From DASSFG01 sp035547915 (GTDB taxonomy: Bacteria; Planctomycetota; Planctomycetia; Pirellulales; JAICIG01): a stretch of 64,000 nucleotides of DNA. Both the position numbers and the translations under genes were made by a program. The notes under the pieces were generated by a model that worked only from the letters and a program-made list of their open reading frames with translations, had not been told where the DNA came from and did not search any database. The number at the start of each line of letters is the position of its first letter. The first letter of the stretch is position 1. Below are positions 33,192 through 42,057 of this stretch, in pieces. Where the stretch lies: positions 62,001 through 126,000 of the forward strand of contig DASZTS010000015.1 of NCBI GenBank assembly GCA_035547915.1, in the 5' to 3' direction.

Positions 33192-34883
33192 CTATCGACG
33201 GGCCGAAGCTTGCAATTCTTCCCGCAACGGCTGGGCGTTCAGATCAGCCGCCTGAGCAGCCTTTAGCAGCGACTCGGCCGCGCTGCGATCACCTTTGGGG
33301 TCGACGATCTCGAACGAGGCCAAGACCAGGTTGCGCACCGGATCGTCGGGCGCCAACCAGCGGTCGGCCAGATAATGCGCGATCTCCTTGGGAAGCTTCT
33401 GCCAAGTGTATTCTCGGTTTTTTCCCGCCGTACGGATCACCAGGTGATCGGCGTCGGCTTCGACGACCGACATCCGCGTGCCGTTGATCTCGAGTTCCTC
33501 CAAACCGATCTTGGGGAGCGTTTGGCGAACGGCATCCCAGAACATTTCGACGTAGCTGGCAAGCAATTCGACGCGGTTCACTTCGGCCGTCGTGTCCGGC
33601 GCCGTCGCCTCGATGGTCGCCTCGGCGAGCAAATCGCGGGCTTGAACGATATTGCGGCTGGCCAACGCCGCCCGAGCCGATTTCAAAAGCTTACCCACGG
33701 TCGCCAATTCTTCGGCGCCCGCTTTCCGGTCAGCCTTCGGCGTTTCGGCAGGCGATGCGGGCTGAGGTTTCGGCGACTCCGCCGGCTTCGGTCCGGGCGA
33801 ATCGGGCTGCGGGTGTGGTATCGCGGGTTTGTCCGTGGGCTTCGCCATACCGGCCATGCCATTCTCGTCCGCAGGCGCCGACGCTGATGCGCCTTCGTCA
33901 ACCCGCGGCATGGGCTTGAGATCGGGCGTTACCTTCGGCGGTGCGACCGGCGCTTTGTTCGGCGCGCGTACTCGGTCCGACGGGCGATCGCTCGAGTTTC
34001 TTTTGGGAGGCCGTATTTCGGCAGATTTCGGAGAGCCTTTTTCGACCTGCGACGCCGCCTGCCGGTGGCTCGATGGATTCGTGCGCTCGCGATCTGGCGT
34101 TGCGACAGCGACCGTATCGCTTCCCTTGAAGTGAAACCACATTCCACCGGCAACGGCCACGACGATCACCGCCGCACCGGCCAGCGCGGGGACCGGAGAG
34201 GTCCGGCGTCTCACGCGCCGACGAATGCTGGGAATCGATGGCGCGACGTGATCGTTCGCGTTCGGCGCGGCCGATCCCATTGCCGGGGCCGCGTAGTAGG
34301 TCGGCACCGGCGCATTTTGGACGGCGACGGGTGCCGCAACCTGACCTTGCCAGCCGGGATGCGGCTGCGTCATCGGATATGCCGGTGCCGCTGCATATCC
34401 TTGGACGGCATGGTAGGCGGGCGCGTATCCAGCGTAGCCGGGCATCGTTTGGCCGACGGCCTGTGCCGGGCCGTATTGCGGGACCGCCACGGCCTGGGGC
34501 GCTACGGGTTGGGGTACTGCCGGCTGTGGCACTGCCGGCTGGGGTGCCGTCGCCTGATGTCCCATCGGTTGCGGCGCGACGGACGGCGAACCGGCGCCGT
34601 TCGCCCCACCGTTGGCCAGTGCCTCGTCGTAGGCCCGCTTCGCGGTCGGCGTGAGCAACGTCATCCGCGCTTCGGCCAATTCGCCCATCAATCGCTGGGC
34701 CAGGTCGGCGTGGCCGCCCGAAAACTGCGCAATCAGCCGGGCCGATTGACGTTGGTACGCCAAATCGATCTTGCCCACCTCGGGCTCGAGCGGGCGCAAG
34801 CCCAGCAATTCATAGTAGTTAGGTGTTTCGCCGTGCGAAATAACACCCAGCCACTCGCGATAGGGGTGGAAAGCCGGGGACAT
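33192..34883 (-). CDS. Membrane protein with J-domain-like N-terminus and Pro-rich linker
   Basis: 563 residues. Residues 1-95 resemble the degenerate J-domain seen in planctomycete proteins (ETPNYYELLGLRPLE and TPTAKRAYDEALANG), but the HPD motif is absent. Then come an Ala/Pro/Gln/Tyr-rich region with PQPAVPQPAVPQP repeats, a basic patch RRRVRRRTS, one transmembrane helix (PALAGAAVIVVAVAGGMWF, about 230-250), a charged Lys/Pro/Ser-rich periplasmic stretch, and a C-terminal domain of about 170 residues. The orientation suggests a cytoplasmic N-terminus and an exported C-terminus. Function unknown. Confidence 0.75.
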   Translation of the reverse strand: MSPAFHPYREWLGVISHGETPNYYELLGLRPLEPEVGKIDLAYQRQSARLIAQFSGGHADLAQRLMGELAEARMTLLTPTAKRAYDEALANGGANGAGSPSVAPQPMGHQATAPQPAVPQPAVPQPVAPQAVAVPQYGPAQAVGQTMPGYAGYAPAYHAVQGYAAAPAYPMTQPHPGWQGQVAAPVAVQNAPVPTYYAAPAMGSAAPNANDHVAPSIPSIRRRVRRRTSPVPALAGAAVIVVAVAGGMWFHFKGSDTVAVATPDRERTNPSSHRQAASQVEKGSPKSAEIRPPKRNSSDRPSDRVRAPNKAPVAPPKVTPDLKPMPRVDEGASASAPADENGMAGMAKPTDKPAIPHPQPDSPGPKPAESPKPQPASPAETPKADRKAGAEELATVGKLLKSARAALASRNIVQARDLLAEATIEATAPDTTAEVNRVELLASYVEMFWDAVRQTLPKIGLEELEINGTRMSVVEADADHLVIRTAGKNREYTWQKLPKEIAHYLADRWLAPDDPVRNLVLASFEIVDPKGDRSAAESLLKAAQAADLNAQPLREELQASARR

Positions 34884-35106
34884 TGCGTCCCTCCTTGATC
34901 GATGCCTAGTCTCTTGTTCCGTAGCCGGGAGGGCGCCAAAAAGGCGAGCGGTCGCGCACTTCAGCCTGGTCCACGCTGAAATTTCGGCAACGACTCCATT
35001 ATGGTCCGGCTTGCCGAATGTCGCAACGCCGCGTCCCCGTCGCTTGCGCGGGAGATCCAGAGACGCCCGATGGGCAGCTTGGGTTCCCGCGCGCTGCTTC
35101 TCGGGT

Positions 35107-37359
35107 CTATTTTACCCGGGTCGGCAAGATCACCATCGGCACACCGTCCCATTGCAGGCGACGCTGTAGAGAATACGCCGTTTGGTTGTGAAAGAGCCGC
35201 TGCCACCAAGTGTCGCGGTTGAAGACGAGTTGGCCGGCGAAGAACACGACTTTGGGAAAGCGCCGGGCAATCTCCAAGCACAACTGCTCCAATTCGTCGA
35301 CCGCGTCGGTGCCGATCGCCATGAACGAAGTCGAAGGCATTCCCAGCCGTTGTGCCAGATCGACATAGTGCGCCAGCGAGGCCCCGGTGTGGTGTTGCAG
35401 ATCCTCGACGGCGCTGGCCCCTTTGAAGTTGCCCGAATCGACGACGCCGACCGAAAGAAAGACGAAGTTTTTGAAATACCCCGGGGCGAACCGCACCGCG
35501 TTGAGCATCGTGTGGACACCTAGCCCCCCGTATCCGCCCACGAGGATGGCGGCGGTCGGCTGCTCGGAGTCGGGCTCGGCAAGATTGGGATCGCCGGTGG
35601 CCGTGATGTTGCCCAGCGAGGCATCGAGGCGCTTCAACCTGCGCACCACGCCGCGATAGTAGCGTCTCGTCCCGAAGCAAAGAGTGACGAGCACGGTCGT
35701 CACACCGAGCGTCACCCATGCACCTTCTTCAAACTTGGTCCAGACGGTGACACACAGGATGCTCACGCACATCACGGCGCCGAAGCTGAACAACCCCACT
35801 CGCCTGCGCCAAAGCGGGTCTTCTCCGCGCTTCTGCCACCACAGCCGGCACATGCCGATCATCGAGAGCGAGAAGGTGACGAATACGTTGATGGCATACA
35901 TGACGATCAGCCGATCGGTCTTGCCCTCGGTGTAGAGCAGCGCCGAAATCGCCGCCAGACCCATCAACAAAATGCCGTTGTGGGTCGCCAAGCGTTCGGA
36001 CAGGTTGGCGAACCAGTGCGGCATATACGAGTCGTGTGCCATGTTGGCCAGCACGCGCGGTCCGTCGATGAAGCCCGCCTGGGCGGCCACGAACAAGAGC
36101 GCGCCTTCCGAAATCATCGTAGCCCACAACAGGATGCCTCCCACGCCATGGGTCGACAGGCCCAGGTCGCCGATGAACTTCTCGGTCAACACCTGATTCA
36201 GCGTCTTGTTTCCCGCGCCGACGTGTGTGATCTGCAACAGAAGATAGGCCATCATCAAGCCGCCGGCCGTGAGGGCCAGAGAGCAAGCCATGTACAGCAT
36301 GGTGCGTTTCGCCGTGGCGACGCGCGGCTCGCGCATCACGGGCATACTGTTCGAAACCGCCTCGATGCCCGTGTAGGTACCGGCACCGAGCGAATAGGCC
36401 CGCACCAGCAGGGCCAGCATGCCCCAGAAGCCGAAGCCCGGCTGATCCAAGCCTTCGCGGACCTGCCTTGTCACGTCTTGCGCCACTCCGCCCACCGCGG
36501 TGAGATGGAGCAACACGGAGCCGCCGATCAACAGGGCGTGCGTCGCCAGGAAGACCAGGAACACCGGCAAGAGCGCCTTGACCGATTCCCGCACGCCGCG
36601 CAGGTTGAGCACGATCAACAGCGCAATCGCCATCAGCTCGCAATACAGCTTCAGGTTGTCGTGCGGCGTCGGCAGCCACTGCAACATGCGAAAATGGTGC
36701 AGATATTCGAACGAATTGCGGACGTATTCTCCGAGCAGGCCGTATAGCGCGTCGCCGGCCGCCGCGATCGACACGGTGATGGTCAGCACATAGTCGACCA
36801 GCAAGGCCGATCCGGAGACGACACCGGCTGGACGGCCAAGCAACTTCGAGGCCACCAGGTACCCCCCGCCGCCGCTCGGAAAGGCCTCGATGATATGGCT
36901 GTAGCAGCGCGAGATGACAACGACCGTCAGAATGGTGGCCAGCGCCAGGAAGCTAGCCAGGTAGTGGTGACCGTCGAGGTTCTTAAACGCCTCTTCGGGA
37001 CCATAACACGACGACGACAGTCCGTCGGCTCCCAATCCAACCCAGGCCAGAAAGGCCACCAGCGATACGTGGTGGAAGACCGACTCGTCGCGCAGGTTGC
37101 GGGGCTTGCCGACGATGACAGTTTTGACGCGCCGGGCCAGAGACGGCTGGCTGCTCTCGGGGCCGCCTATCGTCGTCACAACGCCCGGATCGGCGCCGGA
37201 GACGTCGGCGATTTCATCGTCCGTGAAGGCCGCTTCCTCGTCTCGGCGAAGTGCGGCGGTGACCACCGTATCGTTCTCGGCTGGGCCCTTGCCCGTATCG
37301 GTGGGCGAATGACCGTGCGACGCCTTGTGATCCGTCGCGGGATCTCCTTGACTACTCAT
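35107..37359 (-). CDS. APC-family amino acid/cation permease with C-terminal cytosolic domain
   Basis: 750 residues. Residues about 90-560 contain some 12 transmembrane segments with the APC-type sequences GADGLSSSCYGPEEAF, FPSGGGGYLVASKLLGRPAGVVSG and YTGIEAVSNSMP. The conserved GGGGY loop resembles KUP-like and other amino-acid permeases. The N-terminal 85 residues are polar. The last ~150 residues (from ILVGGYGGLGVHTMLNAV) form a soluble alpha/beta domain reminiscent of USP/Rossmann regulatory domains appended to some APC transporters. The substrate is undetermined. It diverges from the gene at 37918, with a 105-bp repeat upstream. Confidence 0.82.
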   Translation of the reverse strand: MSSQGDPATDHKASHGHSPTDTGKGPAENDTVVTAALRRDEEAAFTDDEIADVSGADPGVVTTIGGPESSQPSLARRVKTVIVGKPRNLRDESVFHHVSLVAFLAWVGLGADGLSSSCYGPEEAFKNLDGHHYLASFLALATILTVVVISRCYSHIIEAFPSGGGGYLVASKLLGRPAGVVSGSALLVDYVLTITVSIAAAGDALYGLLGEYVRNSFEYLHHFRMLQWLPTPHDNLKLYCELMAIALLIVLNLRGVRESVKALLPVFLVFLATHALLIGGSVLLHLTAVGGVAQDVTRQVREGLDQPGFGFWGMLALLVRAYSLGAGTYTGIEAVSNSMPVMREPRVATAKRTMLYMACSLALTAGGLMMAYLLLQITHVGAGNKTLNQVLTEKFIGDLGLSTHGVGGILLWATMISEGALLFVAAQAGFIDGPRVLANMAHDSYMPHWFANLSERLATHNGILLMGLAAISALLYTEGKTDRLIVMYAINVFVTFSLSMIGMCRLWWQKRGEDPLWRRRVGLFSFGAVMCVSILCVTVWTKFEEGAWVTLGVTTVLVTLCFGTRRYYRGVVRRLKRLDASLGNITATGDPNLAEPDSEQPTAAILVGGYGGLGVHTMLNAVRFAPGYFKNFVFLSVGVVDSGNFKGASAVEDLQHHTGASLAHYVDLAQRLGMPSTSFMAIGTDAVDELEQLCLEIARRFPKVVFFAGQLVFNRDTWWQRLFHNQTAYSLQRRLQWDGVPMVILPTRVK

Positions 37360-37515
37360 CTTCGCGGTTGGTCAATAATGAAAGCCGGCCCGGACACCCG
37401 CATTGACGGCGGTCGTCCGAGCCGTGGTTACCTCGCTGAATCTAGGCCAGAAAGCACCGCGATGCAATGGGCGGGGCACCGGGTCCTCCCCTCGACCGTC
37501 ACCCTACGCTAGAAT

Positions 37516-37622
37516 TTAAGAGCAACCGACTAAACCGGATCGAGTTCCGAAAAAATCGGCGTTTCACGGCCGATTTTTCCCCCACGGTGCTCCGACTTCC
37601 AGGTTTTGTCCGCCGCTCTAAG
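37516..37622. repeat. 105-bp palindromic intergenic element, copy 3
   Basis: TTAAGAGCAACCGAC at one end, GTCCGCCGCTCTAAG at the other, and the inner hairpin AAAAATCGGC/GCCGATTTTT. It is the only copy upstream of two divergent genes (the permease and the secreted cyclase-fold protein), not at a gene end. Confidence 0.85.
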
Positions 37623-37917
37623 CATCTACCTGAGAACCAGTCTCAAGATGCGGGAATTCCCACGTGCGGGCCGGTTTTTGGTTAGAGTCAAAGAGTAAAG
37701 CGAGGAAGTAGACAAGAAGACTTGCTGGCCATTCGGAAAAAGAAGATAGCCCGATGGGTTTTTGGCAATTTTCGAACGCCTGCGACTTTCTCCAGCCGGC
37801 GGTTGACGGTTTGCGTGAATCGCTGTGGCCGCTTTCGCTTGGCTTCAAAAATGCCCGATCGTTGTTTGAACTTACCGAACCCACCAACCTGCCGTAACTG
37901 AGGATTGGGAGTCCATC
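37623..37917. other. Upstream region of the secreted cyclase-fold gene
   Basis: 295 bases between repeat copy 3 and the next start. It contains one small frame (37754-37897) described separately; otherwise I see no promoter consensus or structured RNA. The last bases (ACTGAGGATTGGGAG) give a weak ribosome-binding site. Confidence 0.4.
37754..37897 (+). CDS. Possible 47-residue protein
   Basis: The frame starts MGFWQFSNACDF and ends ELTEPTNLP, with a protein-like composition (no Arg/Pro excess typical of shadow frames in this genome) and a purine-rich GAAAAAGAAGA upstream. It ends 20 bases before the next gene, so it might be a small co-transcribed protein. No family is recognised. Confidence 0.3.
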   Translation: MGFWQFSNACDFLQPAVDGLRESLWPLSLGFKNARSLFELTEPTNLP

Positions 37918-39063
37918 ATGCCATCGCTTCGCCGAAGATTGCTCGTTAGCCTGCTGTCTCTGTCCGCCGGACTATCCGTAGCTCAGTCGCGCGCGGCAGC
38001 GGCCGATGTCGCCAAGGGCGATGGGGACCGCGCCCGCGAACAGGCCGTGATCAAAGCGATCGATTACCTGCGGCAAAAGGGACAGGCCGAAGACGGCTCG
38101 TTCAGCCGACAAGCGGGGCCTGCCGTCACGGCCCTCGTGACGACGGGTTTGCTGCATAGCGGCTTGGCCGTAAAGGATCCGATGGTCGCCAAGGCGTTGA
38201 AGTACATCGAGGGCTTCGTACACGACGACGGCGGCATCTACAAGGAAGGCAGCACGCACCAGAACTATGAGACCTGCGTCGCCATCCTCGTCCTGAAAGA
38301 AGCCAATCGCGACGGACAGTACGACAAGGTATTGAAAAAGGCCGAGAGCTTCATCAAGGGCCTGCAATGGGACGAACAGGAAGGGCAGGACGAAGCGAGC
38401 CTGAGCTATGGCGGTGCGGGATATGGAAGCAAGAAGCGGCCCGACTTGTCGAACACCGGTTTCTTCATCGACGCCTTGAAGGCGACCGGCAACGGCCCCG
38501 ACGACGAGGCCATGAAGAAGGCTTTGCTCTTCGTGTCGCGCTGCCAGAACCTGGAGACGGAGCACAACACGTCCCCTTTCGCCGCCAAGAATCCTGACGG
38601 CGGGTTTTATTACACCGTCGTGGGCGACGGCGAGAGCTTCGCGGGCAAGCTCGACAACGGCGGGCTGCGGAGCTATGGCTCGATGACGTATGCGGGATTG
38701 AAGAGCATGATCTTTGCCGGCGTCGGGCCGGACGATCCGCGCGTCAAGGCTGCGGTCGAGTGGGCGCACAAGCACTACACGCTCGACAGCAACCCGGGCA
38801 TGGGCGAGGCAGGACTGTACTACTACTATCACACGTTCGCCAAGGCGCTCCACGCGCTGGGCGAGACCGAGTTCAGCGACAGCGACGGCACCAAGCACGA
38901 CTGGCGCCGGGAGTTGGCTGCGGAATTGGTGAATCGGCAGCATGCGGACGGATCGTGGAGCAATTCCACCCCAAGGTGGCTCGAGAGCGACCCGAACCTC
39001 GTCACCGGCTACGCGCTGTTGACGCTGTCCTACTGCCGACCGAACCAAGCTGCCGACAAATGA
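37918..39063 (+). CDS. Secreted protein with terpene-cyclase / prenyltransferase-like alpha-barrel repeats
   Basis: 381 residues with a signal peptide (residues 1-28, ending SRAAA). The rest has the helical-hairpin repeats of the squalene-cyclase/prenyltransferase superfamily: AIDYLRQKGQAEDGSFSRQAG, ALKYIEGFVHDDGGIYKEG, ALLFVSRCQNLE and LVNRQHADGSWSN. The DxDD catalytic motif of squalene-hopene cyclases is absent and the chain is much shorter, so it is probably a non-enzymatic exported toroid or an unrecognised enzyme. Such exported proteins are common in planctomycetes. Confidence 0.82.
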   Translation: MPSLRRRLLVSLLSLSAGLSVAQSRAAAADVAKGDGDRAREQAVIKAIDYLRQKGQAEDGSFSRQAGPAVTALVTTGLLHSGLAVKDPMVAKALKYIEGFVHDDGGIYKEGSTHQNYETCVAILVLKEANRDGQYDKVLKKAESFIKGLQWDEQEGQDEASLSYGGAGYGSKKRPDLSNTGFFIDALKATGNGPDDEAMKKALLFVSRCQNLETEHNTSPFAAKNPDGGFYYTVVGDGESFAGKLDNGGLRSYGSMTYAGLKSMIFAGVGPDDPRVKAAVEWAHKHYTLDSNPGMGEAGLYYYYHTFAKALHALGETEFSDSDGTKHDWRRELAAELVNRQHADGSWSNSTPRWLESDPNLVTGYALLTLSYCRPNQAADK

Positions 39064-39102
39064 CGTTGGCCGACGGCGGCGGTTCTTCGATGATCGCCGC
39101 GT

Positions 39103-39741
39103 CTAGGTCGCCAGCGTCACCAGCCGGCCTTCCGCCCGAAGTTTTCCCGATGCGATCCGCCGCAGCGCTTCGGGGTAGGCCGCGCACTCGGCCTCGAAGA
39201 CCCGAGCGGCGAGGCCGTCGGCCGTATCGCCGTCGAGCACGTCCACGACGCGCTGCAGGATGATCGGGCCGTGATCGTACTGATTGTCGACGAAGTGCAC
39301 GGTGCAACCGCTCACTTTGGCGCCGTAGTCGAGCACCGCCTGATGGACGTGATGGCCATAGAATCCGCGGCCGCAGAAAGCGGGAATCAGGCCCGGATGG
39401 ATATTGACCACACGCCACTCGAAATCGGTGGGTATCTCTACGAATTTGAGAAAGCCGCCCATCACCACGATGTGACAGTCGACGGCGCGGCACGCATCGA
39501 AGACCGCGCGGCTGAACGCCGCATCGTCAGCCGCGGCGCTACGTTCGATCACTTGCACCGCGATGCCCGCCTCGCGCGCGAATCGCAAGCCGCCTGCCTG
39601 CGGATTGCTGGAAATCACCAACTCGATCACGGCATCGAGCTCGCCGCCGTCAATCTCGTCGATCAGGTTTCGCAGCGTCGTGCCGCCGCCGGAGATCAGC
39701 ACCACCAACCGGAGCGGAGAACGTCGCGGAAACTCGGGCAT
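39103..39741 (-). CDS. purN: Phosphoribosylglycinamide formyltransferase
   Basis: 212 residues from the ATG at 39739-39741; a longer upstream frame overlaps the kinase gene. Landmarks: LVVLISGGGTTLRNLID (phosphate loop), VVMGGFLKFVE, then NIHPGLIPAFCG with the catalytic Asn-x-His, and HFVDNQYDHGPIILQ with the catalytic Asp. It transfers a formyl group from 10-formyl-tetrahydrofolate to GAR in purine synthesis. It follows the sensor-kinase gene by 14 bases on the same strand, an unusual pairing. Confidence 0.93.
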   Translation of the reverse strand: MPEFPRRSPLRLVVLISGGGTTLRNLIDEIDGGELDAVIELVISSNPQAGGLRFAREAGIAVQVIERSAAADDAAFSRAVFDACRAVDCHIVVMGGFLKFVEIPTDFEWRVVNIHPGLIPAFCGRGFYGHHVHQAVLDYGAKVSGCTVHFVDNQYDHGPIILQRVVDVLDGDTADGLAARVFEAECAAYPEALRRIASGKLRAEGRLVTLAT

Positions 39742-39755
39742 GAATCGTGAGCCGC

Positions 39756-41540
39756 TCAACGGCTTGGGGCGGGCATTTCTAAAGGCGGCACGCCGAGTTC
39801 GTCGCGCACGGCGAGGGCCGGCTCCGCATGGCCGTCGGCAGTCATCCGGTCGGACAGCGCGGGGTGCACTCGCCACGGCAAACGCACGGCAAAGACACTT
39901 CCTTTGCCCAACTCGCTTTCGACCGAGACGTCGCCACCCAGCAGTTTGCAGAGCTCTTTCACGATCGATAGACCGAGCCCGGTTCCTTCGTATTCGCGGG
40001 TCATGGCATCGCCGCCCGGCATGACGGTCTTACCCTGCCGGAATTTCTCGAAGATGTGCGCTTGATCTCCCTCCGAAATGCCGACACCCGTGTCGGCCAC
40101 GGTGAGCAGCATTTCGCCCTCGGGGCTGTGCCGCGCGCCGATCACGATTCGTCCGCCGTCGGGAGTGAATTTGATCGCGTTCGAGAGGAGGTTGTTGAGG
40201 ATCTGCTGCACCTTGCCCTGGTCCTGCAACAGCTCGGGCAGGTCGGGCTCGATCTTCATTTCCAAATCGAGATTCTTGCGCTCGGCCAGGGGGCGTGCCA
40301 TATCGCATTGCGCGCCGATCACGTGGTCGATGTAGAAATCGCTCGGCCGCAGCTCCATCTTGCCGCTCTCGATCTTCGCCAGGTCGAGGATGTCGTTGAT
40401 CATGTCGAGCAGCATCTTGCCCGATTTCTGGATGTTTTGCACGTAGCGCAACTGCTTCTCGTCGAGCGACTTGATCGAGCTGAGCACGTCGCTGAAGCCG
40501 ATGATGCTGTTGAGCGGCGTGCGCAATTCGTGACTCATCGTCGCCAAAAAGTCGCTCTTCAGACGATTGAGTTCGAAGAGCCGCATGTTGGCCTGCGCCA
40601 ATTCGTCGACCTTCAAGTCGAGTTGTGAATTGAGCCGCTTGAGCTCCTCCTGCGCGGTGACGAGGTGTGCGAGCATGCGGTTGAAGGCCACGGCCAGGTC
40701 TTCAAACTCATCGGCCGTGCGGATCTCGGCCCGCTGGTCGAGGTTGCCGCGGCTGACGGCGTCGCTTACGTCGCGCAGGTGCTTGAGCGGTTTGACGATG
40801 ACATAGCGCACGATCAGGTACGCGACGAGAATGGCCACTGGGGCGATGACGATGGCGCATGTCCAGAGAATGGCGCGGTTCCAGTTCTGATCCGCGCGCG
40901 TGGCCGCGTTGGAGATGGTGACCTTGGCGACCGCGATCAATTGCCCCTCGGCCAAATCGGGCGGCCCGGTGTATACCCGATGGCAATTGAGGCAGGCTTG
41001 TTGCGCATAGACCGGGCGAAAGTATTCATATTGGGCGCCATTGTTGACGAACTGCTCGTCCCAGGTGCGGGGTGTCTTGCCTTCGGCCAATTCATCGGGA
41101 GCACGCGTGAACTCGTCCAGCAGCCTCGCCTCGAAGTCATCGACCGGTTCGGCCACGTTGACCACCGAGCTGAAGTCGGGCAGGGGCGTCTTGTCGGCCT
41201 CGGCCGGCCGCAAGAAGCTACAGTCGTAATCGCGGCCCTTCAGTCTGGCCCCCAACCCGTCCATGGTCGCTTTCCACTCTTTATCGCGCTCCTTCCAGTC
41301 CTCGCCTCGCTGCGTGGCATCTTGCCAGTAGAGTACCTGCCAGTGCAGCGCGAATAGGCTCGAATCGACCAGCACTTCCGCGCGCGAGGAATTCTGCTTG
41401 GTGACGGTTCCGTCAGTCAGCCACTGCGAGACGGAAAAGCTCGCCCCGATCATCAGAGTCAGGAAGACGCCGAACAGCGCGAGAAATTTGCGCTGGAGGT
41501 GGCTTTCGCCCAGGTGGCGCTTGATCGATCGATACGACAT
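39756..41540 (-). CDS. Sensor histidine kinase with heme-type periplasmic domain (DUF3365) and HAMP
   Basis: 594 residues. TM1 lies at about 18-38, followed by a periplasmic domain (about 45-220) with Cys183-x-x-Cys186-His187 in ACLNCHRVYTG. This matches the DUF3365/Tll0287-like sensor domains that bind c-type heme, so redox, O2 or NO sensing is likely. TM2 is at about 223-247, HAMP about 248-300, HisKA with phospho-acceptor His337 in TMSHELRTPLN, and HATPase_c with DTGVGISEGD and GTGLGLSIVKELCKLLGG. No response-regulator gene is adjacent. It is upstream of purN. Confidence 0.92.
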   Translation of the reverse strand: MSYRSIKRHLGESHLQRKFLALFGVFLTLMIGASFSVSQWLTDGTVTKQNSSRAEVLVDSSLFALHWQVLYWQDATQRGEDWKERDKEWKATMDGLGARLKGRDYDCSFLRPAEADKTPLPDFSSVVNVAEPVDDFEARLLDEFTRAPDELAEGKTPRTWDEQFVNNGAQYEYFRPVYAQQACLNCHRVYTGPPDLAEGQLIAVAKVTISNAATRADQNWNRAILWTCAIVIAPVAILVAYLIVRYVIVKPLKHLRDVSDAVSRGNLDQRAEIRTADEFEDLAVAFNRMLAHLVTAQEELKRLNSQLDLKVDELAQANMRLFELNRLKSDFLATMSHELRTPLNSIIGFSDVLSSIKSLDEKQLRYVQNIQKSGKMLLDMINDILDLAKIESGKMELRPSDFYIDHVIGAQCDMARPLAERKNLDLEMKIEPDLPELLQDQGKVQQILNNLLSNAIKFTPDGGRIVIGARHSPEGEMLLTVADTGVGISEGDQAHIFEKFRQGKTVMPGGDAMTREYEGTGLGLSIVKELCKLLGGDVSVESELGKGSVFAVRLPWRVHPALSDRMTADGHAEPALAVRDELGVPPLEMPAPSR

Positions 41541-41635
41541 GTCGCTGACGACGGGGAGTAAAAATCGCCCAATCTGCCCAATATTCTATGCCCGGTGCCG
41601 GGCCGCACCAAGGTCAAGGCACCTGCGACGACTTT

Positions 41636-41911
41636 TCAGGCCGCCCTACCCAATCCGGTCTGATACGCAACCAGCGCCCTGCGCAGAGGATCGCTGAGCA
41701 CAAGTCGACGGCTGGCATTGGCGCGGTCCAGCGCATCGAGTGCCACCTGCAATTGATCGGAGATGCTCAGCGACAGGTCGATAAACAGGTGCTTGCGGCC
41801 TTTGAGTTCGCATTCACCGCCCCCTCCACCCGCCAGCCACTCTTGCCGCACCTTGTATCCCAACGCGCCGGCTGCCCGAAGCGCCTCTTCCAACAGCTCG
41901 ACCGTGTGCAT
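41636..41911 (-). CDS. Small conserved-looking cytoplasmic protein
   Basis: 91 residues, MHTVELLEEALRAAGALGYKVRQEWLAGGGGGECELKGRKHLFIDLSLS at the start. It looks globular: an N-terminal helix, a strand with a Gly loop (GGGGGECELKGRKHLFID), then two helices (LQVALDALDRANA, DPLRRALVAYQ). Cysteine and histidine in the loop could bind metal. I cannot name the family. It diverges from the histidine kinase gene at 42058 and lies 95 bases upstream of the sensor kinase on the same strand. Confidence 0.65.
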   Translation of the reverse strand: MHTVELLEEALRAAGALGYKVRQEWLAGGGGGECELKGRKHLFIDLSLSISDQLQVALDALDRANASRRLVLSDPLRRALVAYQTGLGRAA

Positions 41912-42057
41912 CCTAGCTTCTCCAGTCGCTTCGCTCGCCGTCGCAATCTTCGGGCAAAACTTGCCTGCCTTTTGCGGAGGCGGATTATAGTTCGCCCGGC
42001 TACAGTTGCCCAGCCGACTGCGACGATGCCTACAGAGACGAATTTTGGGAGGATACT

